64,000 bases of DNA from Brachycybe producta. Taxonomy: Eukaryota; Arthropoda; Diplopoda; Playtdesmida; Andrognathidae. How positions within the stretch are numbered: position 1 is the first letter of the stretch; the number at the start of each line of letters is the position of its first letter. A program made the translations under genes and the position numbers. Location of the stretch: NCBI GenBank assembly GCA_036925085.1, contig JAUPFP010000040.1, positions 496,001 to 560,000 of the forward strand, given 5' to 3'. Shown in pieces: positions 1 through 10,239 of this stretch. The notes under the pieces are model-generated. The model ran no database searches and was not told the origin of the DNA. It was given only the letters and a program-made list of their open reading frames with translations.

Positions 1-439
1 GTTGACTCAATGATATCCTGTGAAGTAGACGTGTCACATTGTCATGTGACAGACAACTATCACAGTTACTTCAAGACATGTAGACAGTTGCTTATGGTGA
101 GAGTAAACTATCGAAACTTTCATGACAGCTACTCTCACGAAAGAACCATCGCCACCGTGTAAACGAGGCTTTAGTATTTGTTGATTACAGAACTTCTGAA
201 AAGGTGTGCGGATATTCCCGCCAGATAAACCACAATTAGATGTTTGCGAATTGTTCGAGAGCTGCTCGCGAACAATAACGTTGACAACAAACGCATTTGA
301 AGGGCGAACAGCTCTCGAGAGTTTGTTATTTCGTCAAGAGTTCGTATTTTATTAAAGATGTCATCAAACAATGTGAAGATGTAATAATTATCAACAGGCG
401 AGACGAGCTGACTCACGTCTAGACCGGGTTCTCACTTCT
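1..439. other. Unassigned repeat-like DNA with a MITE terminus
   Basis: No gene seen. The stretch ACCGTGTAAACGAGGCTTTA near 156-175 is the reverse complement of a terminus like that of the element at 18051-18212 (TAAAGCCGTGTTTACACG), so the right end of such an element probably lies here and its left end is outside the window. Motifs such as GTTCGAGAGCTGCTCGCGAAC (245-275) recur in similar form at 60750-60800. The short ORF on the minus strand has no recognisable domain. Confidence 0.35.
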
Positions 440-494
440 CTGTTTGGCAGATGTCAAGAGAACGAGGGTTCGTTCTTGAACATCTGCCAAACAG
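440..494. repeat. Near-perfect hairpin
   Basis: CTGTTTGGCAGATGT at the left is answered by ACATCTGCCAAACAG at the right. The pairing continues inward (AAGAGAACGA against TCGTTCTTGA) to a four-base loop, with a couple of mismatches. A palindrome this compact is likely the centre or a relic of a foldback element. No protein or RNA function can be assigned. Confidence 0.7.
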
Positions 495-612
495 ATCATG
501 GTACCGCTTCATCAGCGAACTTTACCGGTTCGCGAGCAAGCTCTATAGAACTGTTCGCGAGCTCCCGTCTAAACCGGGTTCTGTTTCTGTTCTGGAATCA
601 TTCAAGAACTGA

Positions 613-1206
613 TAAAATACAGCAGTCGCGGCGGCAATATGTTTATTTTTCATATTTAAAGTTGTCCAATTTTGATGGTTCAAAGTGCAATGTGCACTTT
701 AAATAGATGCTGATCAGTGACATAATGACAAAAAAATTGGTAAGTGCGGTTCTATTTTTAAAAAATATTTCAAAATCGCGAATTTCTAACTCTTTATGTT
801 AAACTCCATTGAGTACGCCCAAATAAGAAAAAAAAATCAATGAAAATTATTTACTCGTAAAAATACCTGAAAATAATTTTAAAAAACCAGAAAAAATTCA
901 GCACGTCCGTGCGTGGCTTCACTGTGGTTTACTTGTGGTCTTTTAAAATTATTTTTAGGTATTTTTACCAACATTTTAATGGATGAATTTTCTTATTTGG
1001 GCGTACTCAATGGAGTTTAACATAAAAGTTAGAAATTCTCGATTTTGAAATAGTTTTAAAAAATAGAAGCACACTTACCAATTTTTTGTCATTCTATCTC
1101 TCGATCAGCATATATTTAAGGTGCACATTGCACTTTGAACCATCAAAATTGGGCAACTTTAACTATGAAAAATAAACAATATTGCCGCCACTACTGCTGT
1201 ATTTTA
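613..1206. mobile_element. Foldback element with about 220-bp inverted arms
   Basis: The left arm (about 613-835) is repeated in reverse complement at about 985-1206. AAAATACAGCAGT pairs with ACTGCTGTATTTT, CCAATTTTGATGGTTCAAAG pairs with CTTTGAACCATCAAAATTGG, and TTAAACTCCATTGAGTACGC pairs with GCGTACTCAATGGAGTTTAA. The loop (840-985) is itself partly palindromic, AAAAATACCTGAAAATAATT against AATTATTTTTAGGTATTTTT. There is no coding capacity. This is a non-autonomous foldback/MITE. A diverged partial relative lies at 6405-6530. Confidence 0.85.
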
Positions 1207-2429
1207 AAAATTAACATTTCTTCTTTAACATCGGGTCTATGGGCTCAATAGAAAAACGATGCTAGCGCTCTTTGCGGAGATTTTTCGAAGTAATTTTGCA
1301 ATCTGTAGACTCTTAAATTTAACTACAGATCTGATGATGGTGATACATATAGGTGGTGAAAGACCCCCCCCCCCCCCCCCCGGGCAGTATTTGATGTACA
1401 GCTTCTTGATGCTTCTAACGCCATCTATTGCTCGAAAAGTGAACTTTTTTTTATATATATATATCATCACTGTTTAATTGGAGCGACGAACAAAGCTTGA
1501 AGATCTGTTTTGTGTTTCAAGTGACTCTTTTTATCAAAATAAAAATGCATTGAAATAATTTTTTCAAATGTATGTCCATTCATTTAACCCTTTGAAACCC
1601 TCTTATAGCTTTTGTTCCAATGTAATGAGTACTAAGTTGATGGGGTTCTCTTCTCATCTTTTTGTCTTTTACAATTGGGAGGGTTTTGCCCTCCAATTGT
1701 CCCAAAAACAAGAATTGGACCCAAAATTGTAGGGGGGGGGGTGGGGGAAGGGAAGAGGGTTCAGTGTTTGTGGATGAAGTCCAGAAGTAGGGGAAGAGAG
1801 AATATTGTTGTTGTTTGTGGGAATCATTAATACAGCAAAGTAATTAAAGAGGAAATGAAGGTTTAATTTAGTATGACAACAATGCCCTCTGTCTGCATGC
1901 TTTCATTAAGAATGTTCATGGAACTGTGTGCACAGGCAAAAGAGTGGGCCTTCTCAGGAGGACCTTTTTTTTTGTCTTCTAATTGGGGAAAGAAGAAGAG
2001 GAGTTGAGGGCGTTCAGGTCACTTGGAAAAGAAAGAAAAGTTAAGGAGTAAAATGGGGAGGGGAGGGGGGGAGTGTCTCTTTTCATTATGTCACTCTTTT
2101 GAGAAATGAACATGCCAAGTGGTTTTAGCAGTCCTCCTCCTAATGAAAGAATAAATATGGCCGCTAGATGACAGCACCTATGAAACATTATTGTTTTCAG
2201 GTTTTTGTTGAAGTTTTAATTCCATTATATGATTAAGAGGAATGGAATCTTTCAATAATGAGGAATTCCTCAATCAATCAAAATAATTCTAGTATTTGTG
2301 CATTAGGTGAAAAGGTTTAGGTGTAATCTCATTTAGGTGAACAACTTTAGGTGAAGTGTCTTGATACAGTTTTTTTTTAAAAAATTCTTTTTTATGCTTG
2401 AAAATGGTGTTCGTCTCTTAAGTCTGGAA
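1207..2429. other. Non-coding stretch with mononucleotide runs
   Basis: No gene seen. It contains a C run at about 1366-1381 and a G run at about 1731-1745, with purine-rich sequence to 1800 and 1980-2070. CCGCTAGATGACAGCA near 2161 resembles a CTCF core with mismatches. Open frames here are short and composed of low-complexity sequence. Confidence 0.4.
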
Positions 2430-3480
2430 TCTGGTTATCTATTTGATGCCTGAAATGAGGGTTTCCCTTTTTTTCATGCCTCAATTTGAGGGTATTTCTT
2501 TCATGCCTGAAAATGTTGGTATCCTTGTTCTTACCTGAAAATGGGGGGGGGGGTTTCTTTTTGATGTCTGATTTGAGGGTTTTCTTTTTGATGTCTGATT
2601 TGAGGGTTTTCTTTCTGATGCCTGAAATGAGGGTTTTCTTTTTGATGCCTGATTTGAGGGTTTTCTTTTTGATGCCTGAAATGAGGGTTTTCTTTTTGAT
2701 GCCTGAAATGAGGGTTTTCTTTCTGATGCCTGAAATGAGGGTTTTCTTTTTGATGCCTGATTTGAGGGTTTTCTTTTTGATGCCTGATTTGAGGGTTTTC
2801 TTTTTGATGCCTGAAATGAGGGTTTTCTTTTTGATGCCTGATTTGAGGGTTTTCTTTTTGATGCCTGAAATGAGGGTTTTCTTTTTGATGCCTGAAATGA
2901 GTGTTTTCTTTCTGATGCCTGAAATGAGGATTTTCTGTTTGATGCCTGAAATGAGGATTTTCTTTTTGATGCCTGAAATGAGGGTTTTCTTTTTGATGCC
3001 TTAAGGGAGGGTTTTCTTTTTGATGCCTGATTTGAGGGTTTTCTTTTTGATGCCTGAAATGAGTGTTTTCTTTCTGATGCCTGAAATGAGGATTTTCTTT
3101 TTGATGCCTGAAATGAGGGTTTTCTTTTTGATGACCGAAATGAGGATTTTCTTTTTGATGCCTGAAATGAGGATTTTCTTTTTGATGCCTGAAATGAGGA
3201 TTTTCTTTTTGATGCCTGAAATGAGGGTTTTCTTTTTGGTGCCTGAAATGAGGGTTTTCTTTTTGGTGCCTGAAATGAGGGGTTTCTTTTTGGTGCCTGA
3301 AATGAGGGGTTTCTTTTTGGTGCCTGAATTGAGGGGTTTCTTTCTGATGCCTGAAGTGATGGTTTTCTTTTTGATGCTTGAAATCAGGGTTTTAATTTTT
3401 TCATGCCTCAAAATTAGTGTATTGTTTTTTTTGATGTAGGCCTATATAAATGAAAGTTTTTTTTTCTTTTGATGCCTGAA
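2430..3480. repeat. 27-bp minisatellite, roughly 35 units
   Basis: The unit is GATGCCTGAAATGAGG followed by GTTTTCTTTTT, 27 bp. It is most regular from 2550 to 3350 and degenerates at both edges. Two main variants alternate, one with CCTGAAATGAGGG and one with CCTGATTTGAGGG; a GGTGCC variant clusters at 3235-3320. Because 27 is nine codons, both strands stay open and give peptides built on MPEMRVFFL (plus) or a lysine-rich nonamer (minus). This is a by-product of the period; there is no start context, splice structure or domain. Confidence 0.9.
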
Positions 3481-3897
3481 AATGGGTGCTCCCCCCTCGT
3501 TTTTTAATTCCAAAAAATCGGTTATTTCTTTCCTTAAAACGTGGGGTTTTTATACCTGAATCTCCTAAAAATGAGGGTTTTTTTGTAATTCGTTTTTAGT
3601 GTGTATTTTCCTCGACAGATGGTAGCACCTGTCAGCTTTATAGTTTTTCCGATTGAACAATCTTGATGTGACGCAATCTCAGCCGTTTTTCTTCATTGAT
3701 CTCTCATTGCAGCCCTGCTTTTTATTTTCAATTCGTTGATGTGATATTTTCTTCCCCCCTTTTTCAAACTGTGTCTGTTATCTGTGCGTTTGGACATTTC
3801 TTCGATCTCCATCACGTGGGGTTTTTTTTTTCAATGGTAATATTCGATATTTTTCTATGAATAATTAATGTTTGTCTTGTGGTTTTATGTTGTACAT

Positions 3898-3910
3898 ATA
3901 GAGGGCGCTG
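3898..3910 (+). promoter_or_regulatory. CTCF-like core ATAGAGGGCGCTG
   Basis: TAGAGGGCGCTG matches the 3' half of the conserved animal CTCF binding consensus (established knowledge of the family). The 5' flank is a poor match. Binding is inferred only; no element family explains this copy. Confidence 0.3.
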
Positions 3911-4023
3911 TATTCCGTTAGATCATTTTTTTATATTGAAAGGTCCTTTGCAAAAAGTTAGGACCTTTCTAACTATAGAATTACATTATGCAACCGTAGT
4001 AATTATGCAATTATTTTTTGTAA

Positions 4024-4125
4024 AAAAAAGGCTGTTTAGAGGCTAAATGTTTTAATTACCAGATTCTAATTTGGCAAATTAGTTTGAGCTGTATATGCTA
4101 TATATAGCCTCTAAACAGTCTTTTA
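4024..4125. mobile_element. Mini-element with inverted ends GGCTGTTTAGAGGCTA
   Basis: AAAGGCTGTTTAGAGGCTA at 4027-4045 is matched in inverted orientation by TAGCCTCTAAACAGTCTTT at 4105-4123. The interior of about 60 bp is AT-rich. Size and symmetry fit a very small MITE or a deletion derivative of one. Confidence 0.55.
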
Positions 4126-4370
4126 TTGTTGTTTATAAGACAATCATATTATGTTTTCTTCAACCAAGAAATTATATATTTTAAGCCCCTATACAGGATC
4201 CTGGATCCCGTGATCCTGGATTCCTGGATCCTGTTTTTGAGAAACGTACACATTTTTTTCAAATCCTTATGCTTTGTAATGATGGGAAAACCAAAATGAA
4301 CCAAAAAAAAAAAACCAAATGATGGACAAGTCGTGGCTTGTTTATCTAGTCTGTAGACTAGAGCCGTATA

Positions 4371-4950
4371 TAACCGGTGGCTGAATGGGCATTTATTTTG
4401 TTTTTGTGCAACCAGATGGCGCCACTGCAGTGCCTATTATGTTCTTATAATATGTCTCTTCACATTCAACGGTTTTGAGATCATTTTTACTTTTCAAGCG
4501 AACGTTTTTTGGGGGGAAACATTACAGAGAAAAAAAAATCAAAGTATTTTAGAAACTAGAATAGTCGATGATAATGCTAAAAGTTTTTTTTCTTGATGAT
4601 ATCTTTCAAAATAAACTTTTTATAACAGTTTGAAAAAAAAAAAAATGAAACGTTTTTCATGAAATCTCAATGAAAAGAAAAAAACCTCAAAACCGGGTCA
4701 TTTTTCAAACTGAACTTTATAAAATTGTTTATTTTTTAAGATAATGCCATGAAAAAACATTTAACACAATCTTTTACTATTCTAGTTTTGAAAACAATTT
4801 GAATTTCTTCATAGTGTTTAAAAAAAATCGTTCGCTTGACATTTTTGCATTCAAATTTGACAAAAACGTCTATGGAACATCGCATTAGCCACTGCAGTGT
4901 CGCCACCTAGAGAGACAAAAACAAAACAAATACCTATTCAGCCACCTTAA
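4371..4950. mobile_element. Family A MITE, copy 1
   Basis: The left end reads CCGGTGGCTGAATGGGCATT and the right end CCTATTCAGCCACCTTAA, inverted to each other. Inside each end comes a near-palindromic CAGATGGCGCCACTGCAGTG (left, about 4411) and CACTGCAGTGTCGCCACC (right, about 4892). Next come TTTTAGAAACTAGAAT and TTTCAAAATAAACTTTTTAT, then their inverted counterparts. No open frame. TTAA lies at the right end and in several other copies, which may reflect TTAA target choice, but this is unproven. Confidence 0.85.
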
Positions 4951-5090
4951 GGGGGTGTGTTTAGGAGAATAGAAACTGGATATGTGTGGTCTCCAATAAA
5001 TCTAGTTATGCAATTCTAGATCATTTGTTTAGAGATTTTCCTTGTTATTTTATTAGATTGCCTCCTCTACCCTCTCTCCGACCCCCCCCC

Positions 5091-5143
<53 letters not shown>

Positions 5144-5777
5144 CAATTGGATTTAATTCGTTCATTTCAATACAGAAGAGATGATCTCTTTTGAAATTAA
5201 CATAAACAGAGAGAAAAAAAAATGTGTCTTTTATTGTAACAAACTAAAAAATAATCTCTTCTCTCACCCCCCCCCCCCTTTAAAAGAAAATTGGTGTCAA
5301 TGTCACACTATAACAAACATTTGTAAAAATGTGTGTGGGGAGGGGGAGTGAGAGAGGGTATACATATGAATATGTAAATGAGGATGTTTCGTTATTTGAT
5401 CCTATTTGAAGTAGAGGGGGGAGGATAGAGAGAGAGAGAGAGAGAAAAGGTGTAAATGAGTTTTGAGGTAGTGGGTGGTTGGGGGGGGGGGAGGGAGGGA
5501 GAGCATATTTTAATTTTTCTCTCATTTCGAAATCAAATTTCTATCAGATTATAAATAATGAAATTTGCTGTAATATCATTTTTGCCCTGTCCTTTTATAC
5601 GTAACTATTGAACCCCCCTCTTCATTTTCAACCTTGTGTTTTAGAGAAGATAGATAGGCCTAGTAACATTAAGGTCCGCATTCAAGAAAGAAATTTTGGA
5701 CATGAACTTGGAAAAAATGTTAGCCCTATATACTCTCATAACAGGGTTTCAAATTAGAAAACAAATTGCTTTTTAGT
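4951..5777. other. Simple-repeat-rich stretch
   Basis: No gene seen. A (CT)n tract of about 50 bp lies at 5090-5138 after a C run. A C run near 5267-5278, a G run near 5480-5490 and a (GA)n tract at 5428-5446 follow. The minus-strand ORF at 5280-5525 is the translation of purine-rich simple sequence. Confidence 0.5.
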
Positions 5778-6195
5778 TAGAGGTGGGACGAATACTAAAT
5801 TTTCTCGAATCCGAATCCTAAAAGGTTGTCGAAATCCCTCAAATCTCGAATCTCTCGAATCCTTCAAATGTAAGAATCCTCTATTATTCATTAAGAAAAT
5901 ACAAATAAATGAAATAATATTAAATTATTAATAATAATAAAACACAGTGTGGCTTCACTCTGGGTCGCCACAATTGGTAGTCCGGATACCACCGAAATTG
6001 CAACAATCGCCGGGTTTTTTTTTGTTAGTGATCGCTCCTATTGGACGTCAATTGGAGTTAAAACTAATTTTACCAAAGTTTTTAACAGTTTTTTTTAAGG
6101 TTAGGATTCGAAAGATTCGAAAGACGAAAAACGCGGCGAATATTCGAGTTTTCGAGTCTCGAATATTTTTCGAAGATTCGACTGGCTTATCTCTG
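5778..6195. mobile_element. Family D hAT-like MITE, copy 1
   Basis: The left end TAGAGGTGGGACGAAT and right end GATTCGACTGGCTTATCTCTG are imperfect inverted repeats of the type known for hAT elements. The interior is aligned throughout with the copy at 47682-48122 (for example CATTAAGAAAATACAAATAA, AATCGCCGGGTTTTTTTTTG). Flanking octamers TTTTTAGT and CTTTCAGT agree at 6 of 8 positions, compatible with a decayed 8-bp duplication. It is about 420 bp, with no transposase. Confidence 0.75.
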
Positions 6196-6380
6196 CTTTC
6201 AGTATTTTTTAAAACGGTTTATGAAAAGCTGGTTTTTGAAGTCTTGATTCTTTTTTCTGCCTTCCAGGTGAAAAAAAAATGAAGAGAAACTGGAAAGTGT
6301 TTTAGAAACTAGAAGGATAACTCAATTACTTAAGTGTATTAGACAATATGGGTGTTACTCAAATTACAAGAAATAGTCTC
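6196..6380 (+). mobile_element. Family B arm (truncated foldback)
   Basis: It contains AGAGAAACTGGAAAGTGTTTTAGAAACTAGAAGGATAAC (given here as joined short blocks of the family B consensus) near 6284-6320, but no opposite arm follows. It directly abuts the right end of the family D element. AT-rich DNA at 6405-6530 resembles part of the foldback at 613-1206. Confidence 0.55.
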
Positions 6381-6704
6381 ACAATCGTTCAATGATGAAT
6401 ACATTAAAGTGCAAAATGCAGTATAATAAAGTATTAAAAAAGGTCCTTCTATTTTTAAATAATGTTTAAAATCGTACATTTTTTGAACTCCATGTTAAAT
6501 CCCATAGACCCCCAAAAAGCCCGCCCCACAAAAGTTTGCAGAACTGTCGTTAAAAACGATTTAGAGCAATAATAAAATAATTAGCACGTGCTATCATGTA
6601 TTGGCTTCAAGCTGATTGCTTTTTATAAGCTTCGCACGTGCAATTATTTTTCTAATAATTTTTATGTGACTTCATACTTGGACAAACACCATGTTTATAG
6701 TCAA

Positions 6705-7229
6705 AAATAATCGCAGCGCCTACATTCGGAGACATTTTGTATTAAACACTGTATCTAGGCTCGTAATAAATTTAATAATAAACTAGTGGGGTAACCCGTC
6801 ATATGTGACGGGACATTCTAGTTTAACTATTTTATTCAAATACTGAAGGTCACGCAATGAAGGACGTTTCGTTCTCACCTCTCCCACACCGCCCTCACAT
6901 GTGTTTGTTTAAAGGTGTTTATCCTTGTTTGTACAGCGTTACACATACAGACAGACAGACTTGGCTTAATATATGTAATTTTTCTCACTTCTATTCTTGT
7001 CTTAAAATTTATTTCTAGTCTTAATATATATTTTTTCTAGTCTTGTTTAAATTTCTTTGAGAAAAAAACGATTGCAGCGCTTACTTTCGGAGACATTTTG
7101 TATTAAACACAGTGTCTATAGGCTCTTAATAAATTTTATAATAAATTTTTCTCTTTTCTATTCTTGTCTAAAATTTATTTCTAGTCTTAATATATATTTT
7201 TTTCTAGTCTTGTTTAAATTTCTTTCAGA
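6705..7229 (+). repeat. Tandem duplication with one interrupted unit
   Basis: Unit 1 (6705-7061) and unit 2 (7062-7229) share GGAGACATTTTGTATTAAAC, CTATTCTTGTCT(T)AAAAT and TTTCTAGTCTTAATATATAT in the same order. Unit 1 carries an extra 196-bp segment at 6783-6978, absent from unit 2. Unit 2 therefore preserves the pre-insertion sequence (AATAATAAATTTTTCTC). Confidence 0.8.
6783..6978 (-). mobile_element. Family G Helitron-like element, minus-strand copy
   Basis: Read on the minus strand, it ends with hairpin CCCGTCACATATGACGGG, an 8-bp spacer and CTAG followed by T. Such a hairpin plus CTRR end is the textbook Helitron 3' terminus. Comparison with the uninterrupted duplicate at 7062-7229 shows insertion at an A/T junction with no target duplication, also as expected of Helitrons. 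The other end (TTACATATATTAAGCC on the minus strand) lacks the usual TC, so the 5' terminus is atypical or decayed. At 196 bp it is non-autonomous. Confidence 0.75.
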
Positions 7230-7506
7230 TTTTTTTTTTTCTGTCCTTTTTTTGTTGTTGCTTTTCTTGTTGTCTATTGTTATTTTTGCCAAACATCTGG
7301 CGGGTTTTCAAATACAATTTTTGGTATATTAATAACATACACACGGTCTCACATGATAACAGAGTGCATAAAAAAGCTTTCCCTTATTTATTCTATCGTA
7401 TTATTTTCGTCGTGTGTTTGTGCGCATGCGTGCGTGCGTTTTTTTTTTTTCTTTCTTTACTGTTTTGAGATTTTCTTTGTGTTTCACGTGTGTGTTTTCT
7501 ATTTTC

Positions 7507-7512
7507 TGCACG

Positions 7513-7549
<37 letters not shown>
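7507..7549 (+). repeat. (CT)n microsatellite
   Basis: An almost pure CT tract. It lies in a T-rich stretch (7150-7500) that gives three overlapping spurious frames rich in Phe, Leu and Ser. Confidence 0.9.
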
Positions 7550-7552
<3 letters not shown>

Positions 7553-7567
7553 ACTAATGTATGTTAT

Positions 7568-7752
7568 GGGCCTTGTTTCCACTGTGGTGAAAATTTTGAA
7601 CTTTTTGAAAATTTTCAACTGGTGAAAAATTGAACACACGTAGCCCTCCGCCTATGATATAGAGTGAATAGGCAGGGGAGGGTCACGTGTCCTCTTATTT
7701 TTCACCAGATGAAAATTTTCAATTTTCACTCTTAATGGAAACAAGGGCCTTC
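7568..7752. mobile_element. Family C MITE, copy 1
   Basis: Inverted ends GGGCCTTGTTTCCACTGTGG and ATGGAAACAAGGGCCTTC. Inner symmetric blocks include TGAAAATTTTCAACTGGTGA and TTTTTCACCAGATGAAAATT. The centre holds a CACGTG-containing segment (GGGTCACGTGTCCTC). The interior aligns with 21607-21794. About 185 bp, non-coding. Confidence 0.85.
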
Positions 7753-8270
7753 AGATGGATTTTTATGAACAGCTGATTTTCAATCTCCGATTTATTCTGT
7801 CTTTCAAGAAGAGTAAAATGAAGAGTGTTTTAGAAACTAGAAGGGTAGCTCAATCATATTTGAATATTTTTAAGGTTTTTAATCTTTTAAAATAAGCTTT
7901 TTATATCAGGTTCTCTATAAAAAGTTTATTTTGAAAGATGACAACATGTCTGAACAGCTGATTTTCTAACTTAATTATTCTTTTTTTTTTTCATTAGTAA
8001 AATTAAACTATATAAAGTATTTTAGAAACTAGAAGCGGGTAGTTCAATCATTTAAGGATAATTTCATGTTGATATCTTTCAAAATAAACTTTTTCTGATC
8101 TTAAAAAAAGAGCTTATTTTGAAAGATATCAATTTGATAATATAACCATCCAATATTGAGTTTAGATTTAACCTTCTAGTTTCTAAAACATTTTCTAGTT
8201 TCTCTTCATTTTGCTCTCCTGCATGAAAGACAGAAGAATAATCATGAGTTCAAGAGGCGCGTTTACACTA
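7753..8270. mobile_element. Family B foldback cluster
   Basis: Two left-arm copies (GTGTTTTAGAAACTAGAAGG near 7818 and ATTTTAGAAACTAGAAGCGG near 8018) are followed by an inverted arm, CCTTCTAGTTTCTAAAACATT near 8172. AAAATAAACTTTTT/AAAAAGTTTATTTTGAAAGAT pairs form the inner palindrome. The right edge AGGCGCGTTTACACT (8263-8277) recurs, in inverted form, at the left edge of the copy near 28374, suggesting a true terminus. Confidence 0.75.
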
Positions 8271-8865
8271 GAAACAAAGGTAGCTGAATCACATATTTTC
8301 AAGCAGAAATATTTCAAAATAAACTTTTTATAGGCAAAAATTAAAAAAAAACATTATCCTTTTGTTTAAATTTGGATCATTTTCATACACATAAAAAGCT
8401 TATTTTGACAGTTAATCAACACGATATTATCCAGTAGTCTCATTACAGAAAGAAAACTAAGACTGTCATACGACAGTAAATAATATCATATCTAGCTCTG
8501 AATCTTCTAAAAGTCACAAAAATAATGACAATTAATTGTCAATATACTACTATTGACCATTAACTATACGTTGCAACATAAAATTAGTGTCTTAAAATAA
8601 TAGCGCATAAGATGTGACATCATAACGTATGACTTGTCACAATTGTATGCCTTTTATCCTGCACTGAGAGAGGTACGTTTACACCTTTAAAGATGTGATA
8701 ATTTTTAAAACTGCCATAACAAGCTTATTTTAAAATATATTTTAACACGAAATTAACCTGAAGTGATTGAGAGCGCTTACCATTCTAGTTTCTAACACAC
8801 TTTCAAGTTTTTCTTAAGTTAAAGGAACGCGTTTACACCTTTAAAATCCACCTTAAATGTGTGCG
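8271..8865. mobile_element. Family B foldback interrupted by another element
   Basis: Arms at 8276-8435 (TTTCAAAATAAACTTTTTAT) and 8660-8865 (CATTCTAGTTTCTAACACAC) are separated by about 200 bp beginning CTCATTACAGAAAGAAAACT. That segment matches the left end of the element at 34182-34442. The edge ACGCGTTTACACCTTTAAAA (8829-8848) matches the terminus of other family B copies. Confidence 0.65.
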
Positions 8866-9141
8866 TGTTTTGTATTTCCTGTATTTTGGGTGTTTTTTTT
8901 TTTTTCTCTGATAGAAAAAAATAGGGTTTTATTTTTTTGAAGTTATAAGGAGAAGCTCCTTTTTTTTATAACCCAACTGTGCAATTTCAGGTCGTGTTTT
9001 TGCGTTTACGCCTGACTTCACCGAAATATTGCTGTTTTTCGAAAATAGGAAAAGAAGAAGTGGAGGGGTGAAGTTAGGATACAGGGGGAGAATGTTTGGG
9101 AGGGGGTGGGGGGAATGCAATGTTCAATTACACACTTTGGG
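8866..9141. other. T-rich non-coding stretch
   Basis: Homopolymer T runs and a G-rich segment (9060-9115); nothing coding or repeated elsewhere was recognised. Confidence 0.4.
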
Positions 9142-9228
9142 GTGGATGAGAGGAGAGAGAGAGAGAGAGGGATGGATGGATGGAGTGAAATTTGAAAAAT
9201 ATTGAATCCAATTGTTAGAGACTAGAAA

Positions 9229-9286
<58 letters not shown>

Positions 9287-9349
9287 TGGATGGATGGATG
9301 GATGGAGTGAAATTTGAAAAGTATGGAATCAATTGTTAGAGACTAGAAA

Positions 9350-9386
<37 letters not shown>

Positions 9387-9600
9387 AGAGAGATAGAGAG
9401 AAGATGGATGGAGTGAAATTTGAAAAATATGGAATCAATTGTTAGAGACTAGAAAAGTAGAGAAGAGATAGAGATAGAGAGAGAAGATGTATGGATGGAT
9501 GGATGGATGGAGTGAAATTTGAAAAATATGGAATCAATTGTTAGAGACTAGAAAAGGAGAAAGAGAGAAAGAAAAAGAGAGAGAGAGAGATAGAGAATGT
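9142..9600 (+). repeat. Compound tandem repeat: (GA)n-(GGAT)n units
   Basis: Four units of about 100-120 bp each contain GGAGTGAAATTTGAAAA, CAATTGTTAGAGACTAGAAA and then a (GA)n tract and (GGAT)n. GA and GGAT tract lengths differ strongly between units. The pattern suggests unit duplication plus independent slippage. Confidence 0.85.
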
Positions 9601-10062
9601 ATTTTTTAATATATATAATTTTTTTTTCGGTTTTGGCGGCCATGACACTTTTCAATTTTTTTTTTGGCCTCCCCCCCCCCCCCCGCCTCCCTTCCTCCCT
9701 TCTCTTCCCCTAGTTTTTTTTTTTTATCAATTTCCTTTTTTTATGAAATCTTGTTTTTTTTTTTCATTCTGATTTCAAATTTCTTTGTTGTATTTTCGCT
9801 TCGATGAAAACAGAAATTTTATTTATTTTTTTTTTGTTAAAATATATTTTTTTTTTTCTGTGAAAAAATATTTTCACCTTTTTTAAGGTCACAGGTCACA
9901 TTTGCCTTCTATATGAAAATTTCATCTGTAAATGAAATAGGTCGGTATTTTGTTGTTGAGGTTCTTTCTCAACGTGTTGCGCGAATTTGCACCTGAAATA
10001 CAGAAATAAGGGGTCGGGTGCAAGACAAGTGTCCCCCACCTATTTGAGGAAAACCCCATGAA
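9601..10062. other. T-rich stretch with one DR1-like site
   Basis: No gene seen. T runs and a 14-bp C run (about 9669-9683) dominate. AGGTCACAGGTCA at 9886-9898 is noted separately. Confidence 0.4.
9886..9898 (+). promoter_or_regulatory. Perfect DR1 of AGGTCA half-sites
   Basis: AGGTCA-C-AGGTCA is an exact direct repeat with one-base spacing, the known binding geometry for HNF4, RXR heterodimers and related nuclear receptors. No gene is visible nearby, so function is speculative. Confidence 0.25.
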
Positions 10063-10073
10063 CTTTCAAATAC

Positions 10074-10142
10074 AAGGCAGTTGGGCGCAGCGAGAAAAAT
10101 TCTGTTAGCCCCGCCATTTTATGGCTGCGCCCAAGTGCTTCT
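10074..10142. mobile_element. 69-bp MITE with target duplication
   Basis: CTTTCAAATAC occurs at 10063-10073 and again at 10143-10153, directly flanking a short element with inverted ends (AAGGCAGTTGGGCGCAG and CTGCGCCCAAGTGCTTCT). The interior GTTAGCCCCGCCATTTTATG resembles a fragment at 62370-62390 and the GCTCCGCCCTTTTTATGACG of family F. It is likely a deletion derivative of a family F relative. Confidence 0.75.
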
Positions 10143-10239
10143 CTTTCAAATACATTGAGCTGAAACAGGAAATTCATTCAAAGTTTTGATATCATTTCCA
10201 GCATACAGCCTGATTGGTTGTTGTTTGTCAGAAAGTTTC

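Larger units (their letters stand above)
3481..4370. other. Non-coding stretch with small palindromes
   Basis: No gene seen. Small hairpins are present at 3938-3971 (AAGGTCCTTTGC... and GTTAGGACCTTT) and 4024-4125. Near 4196-4230 the hexamer GGATCC recurs within overlapping copies of ATCCTGGAT, forming a small palindromic cluster. Confidence 0.4.

Noticed and set aside
2486-3439. Long frames with MPEMRVFFL repeats as a repeat protein gene
   Set aside because: The 27-bp period alone keeps frames open on both strands; no start context, exon structure or known domain.
4196-4230. GGATCC-rich cluster as a designed or cloning-derived sequence
   Set aside because: Imperfect and short; surrounding DNA is ordinary genomic sequence, so natural tandem drift is enough.
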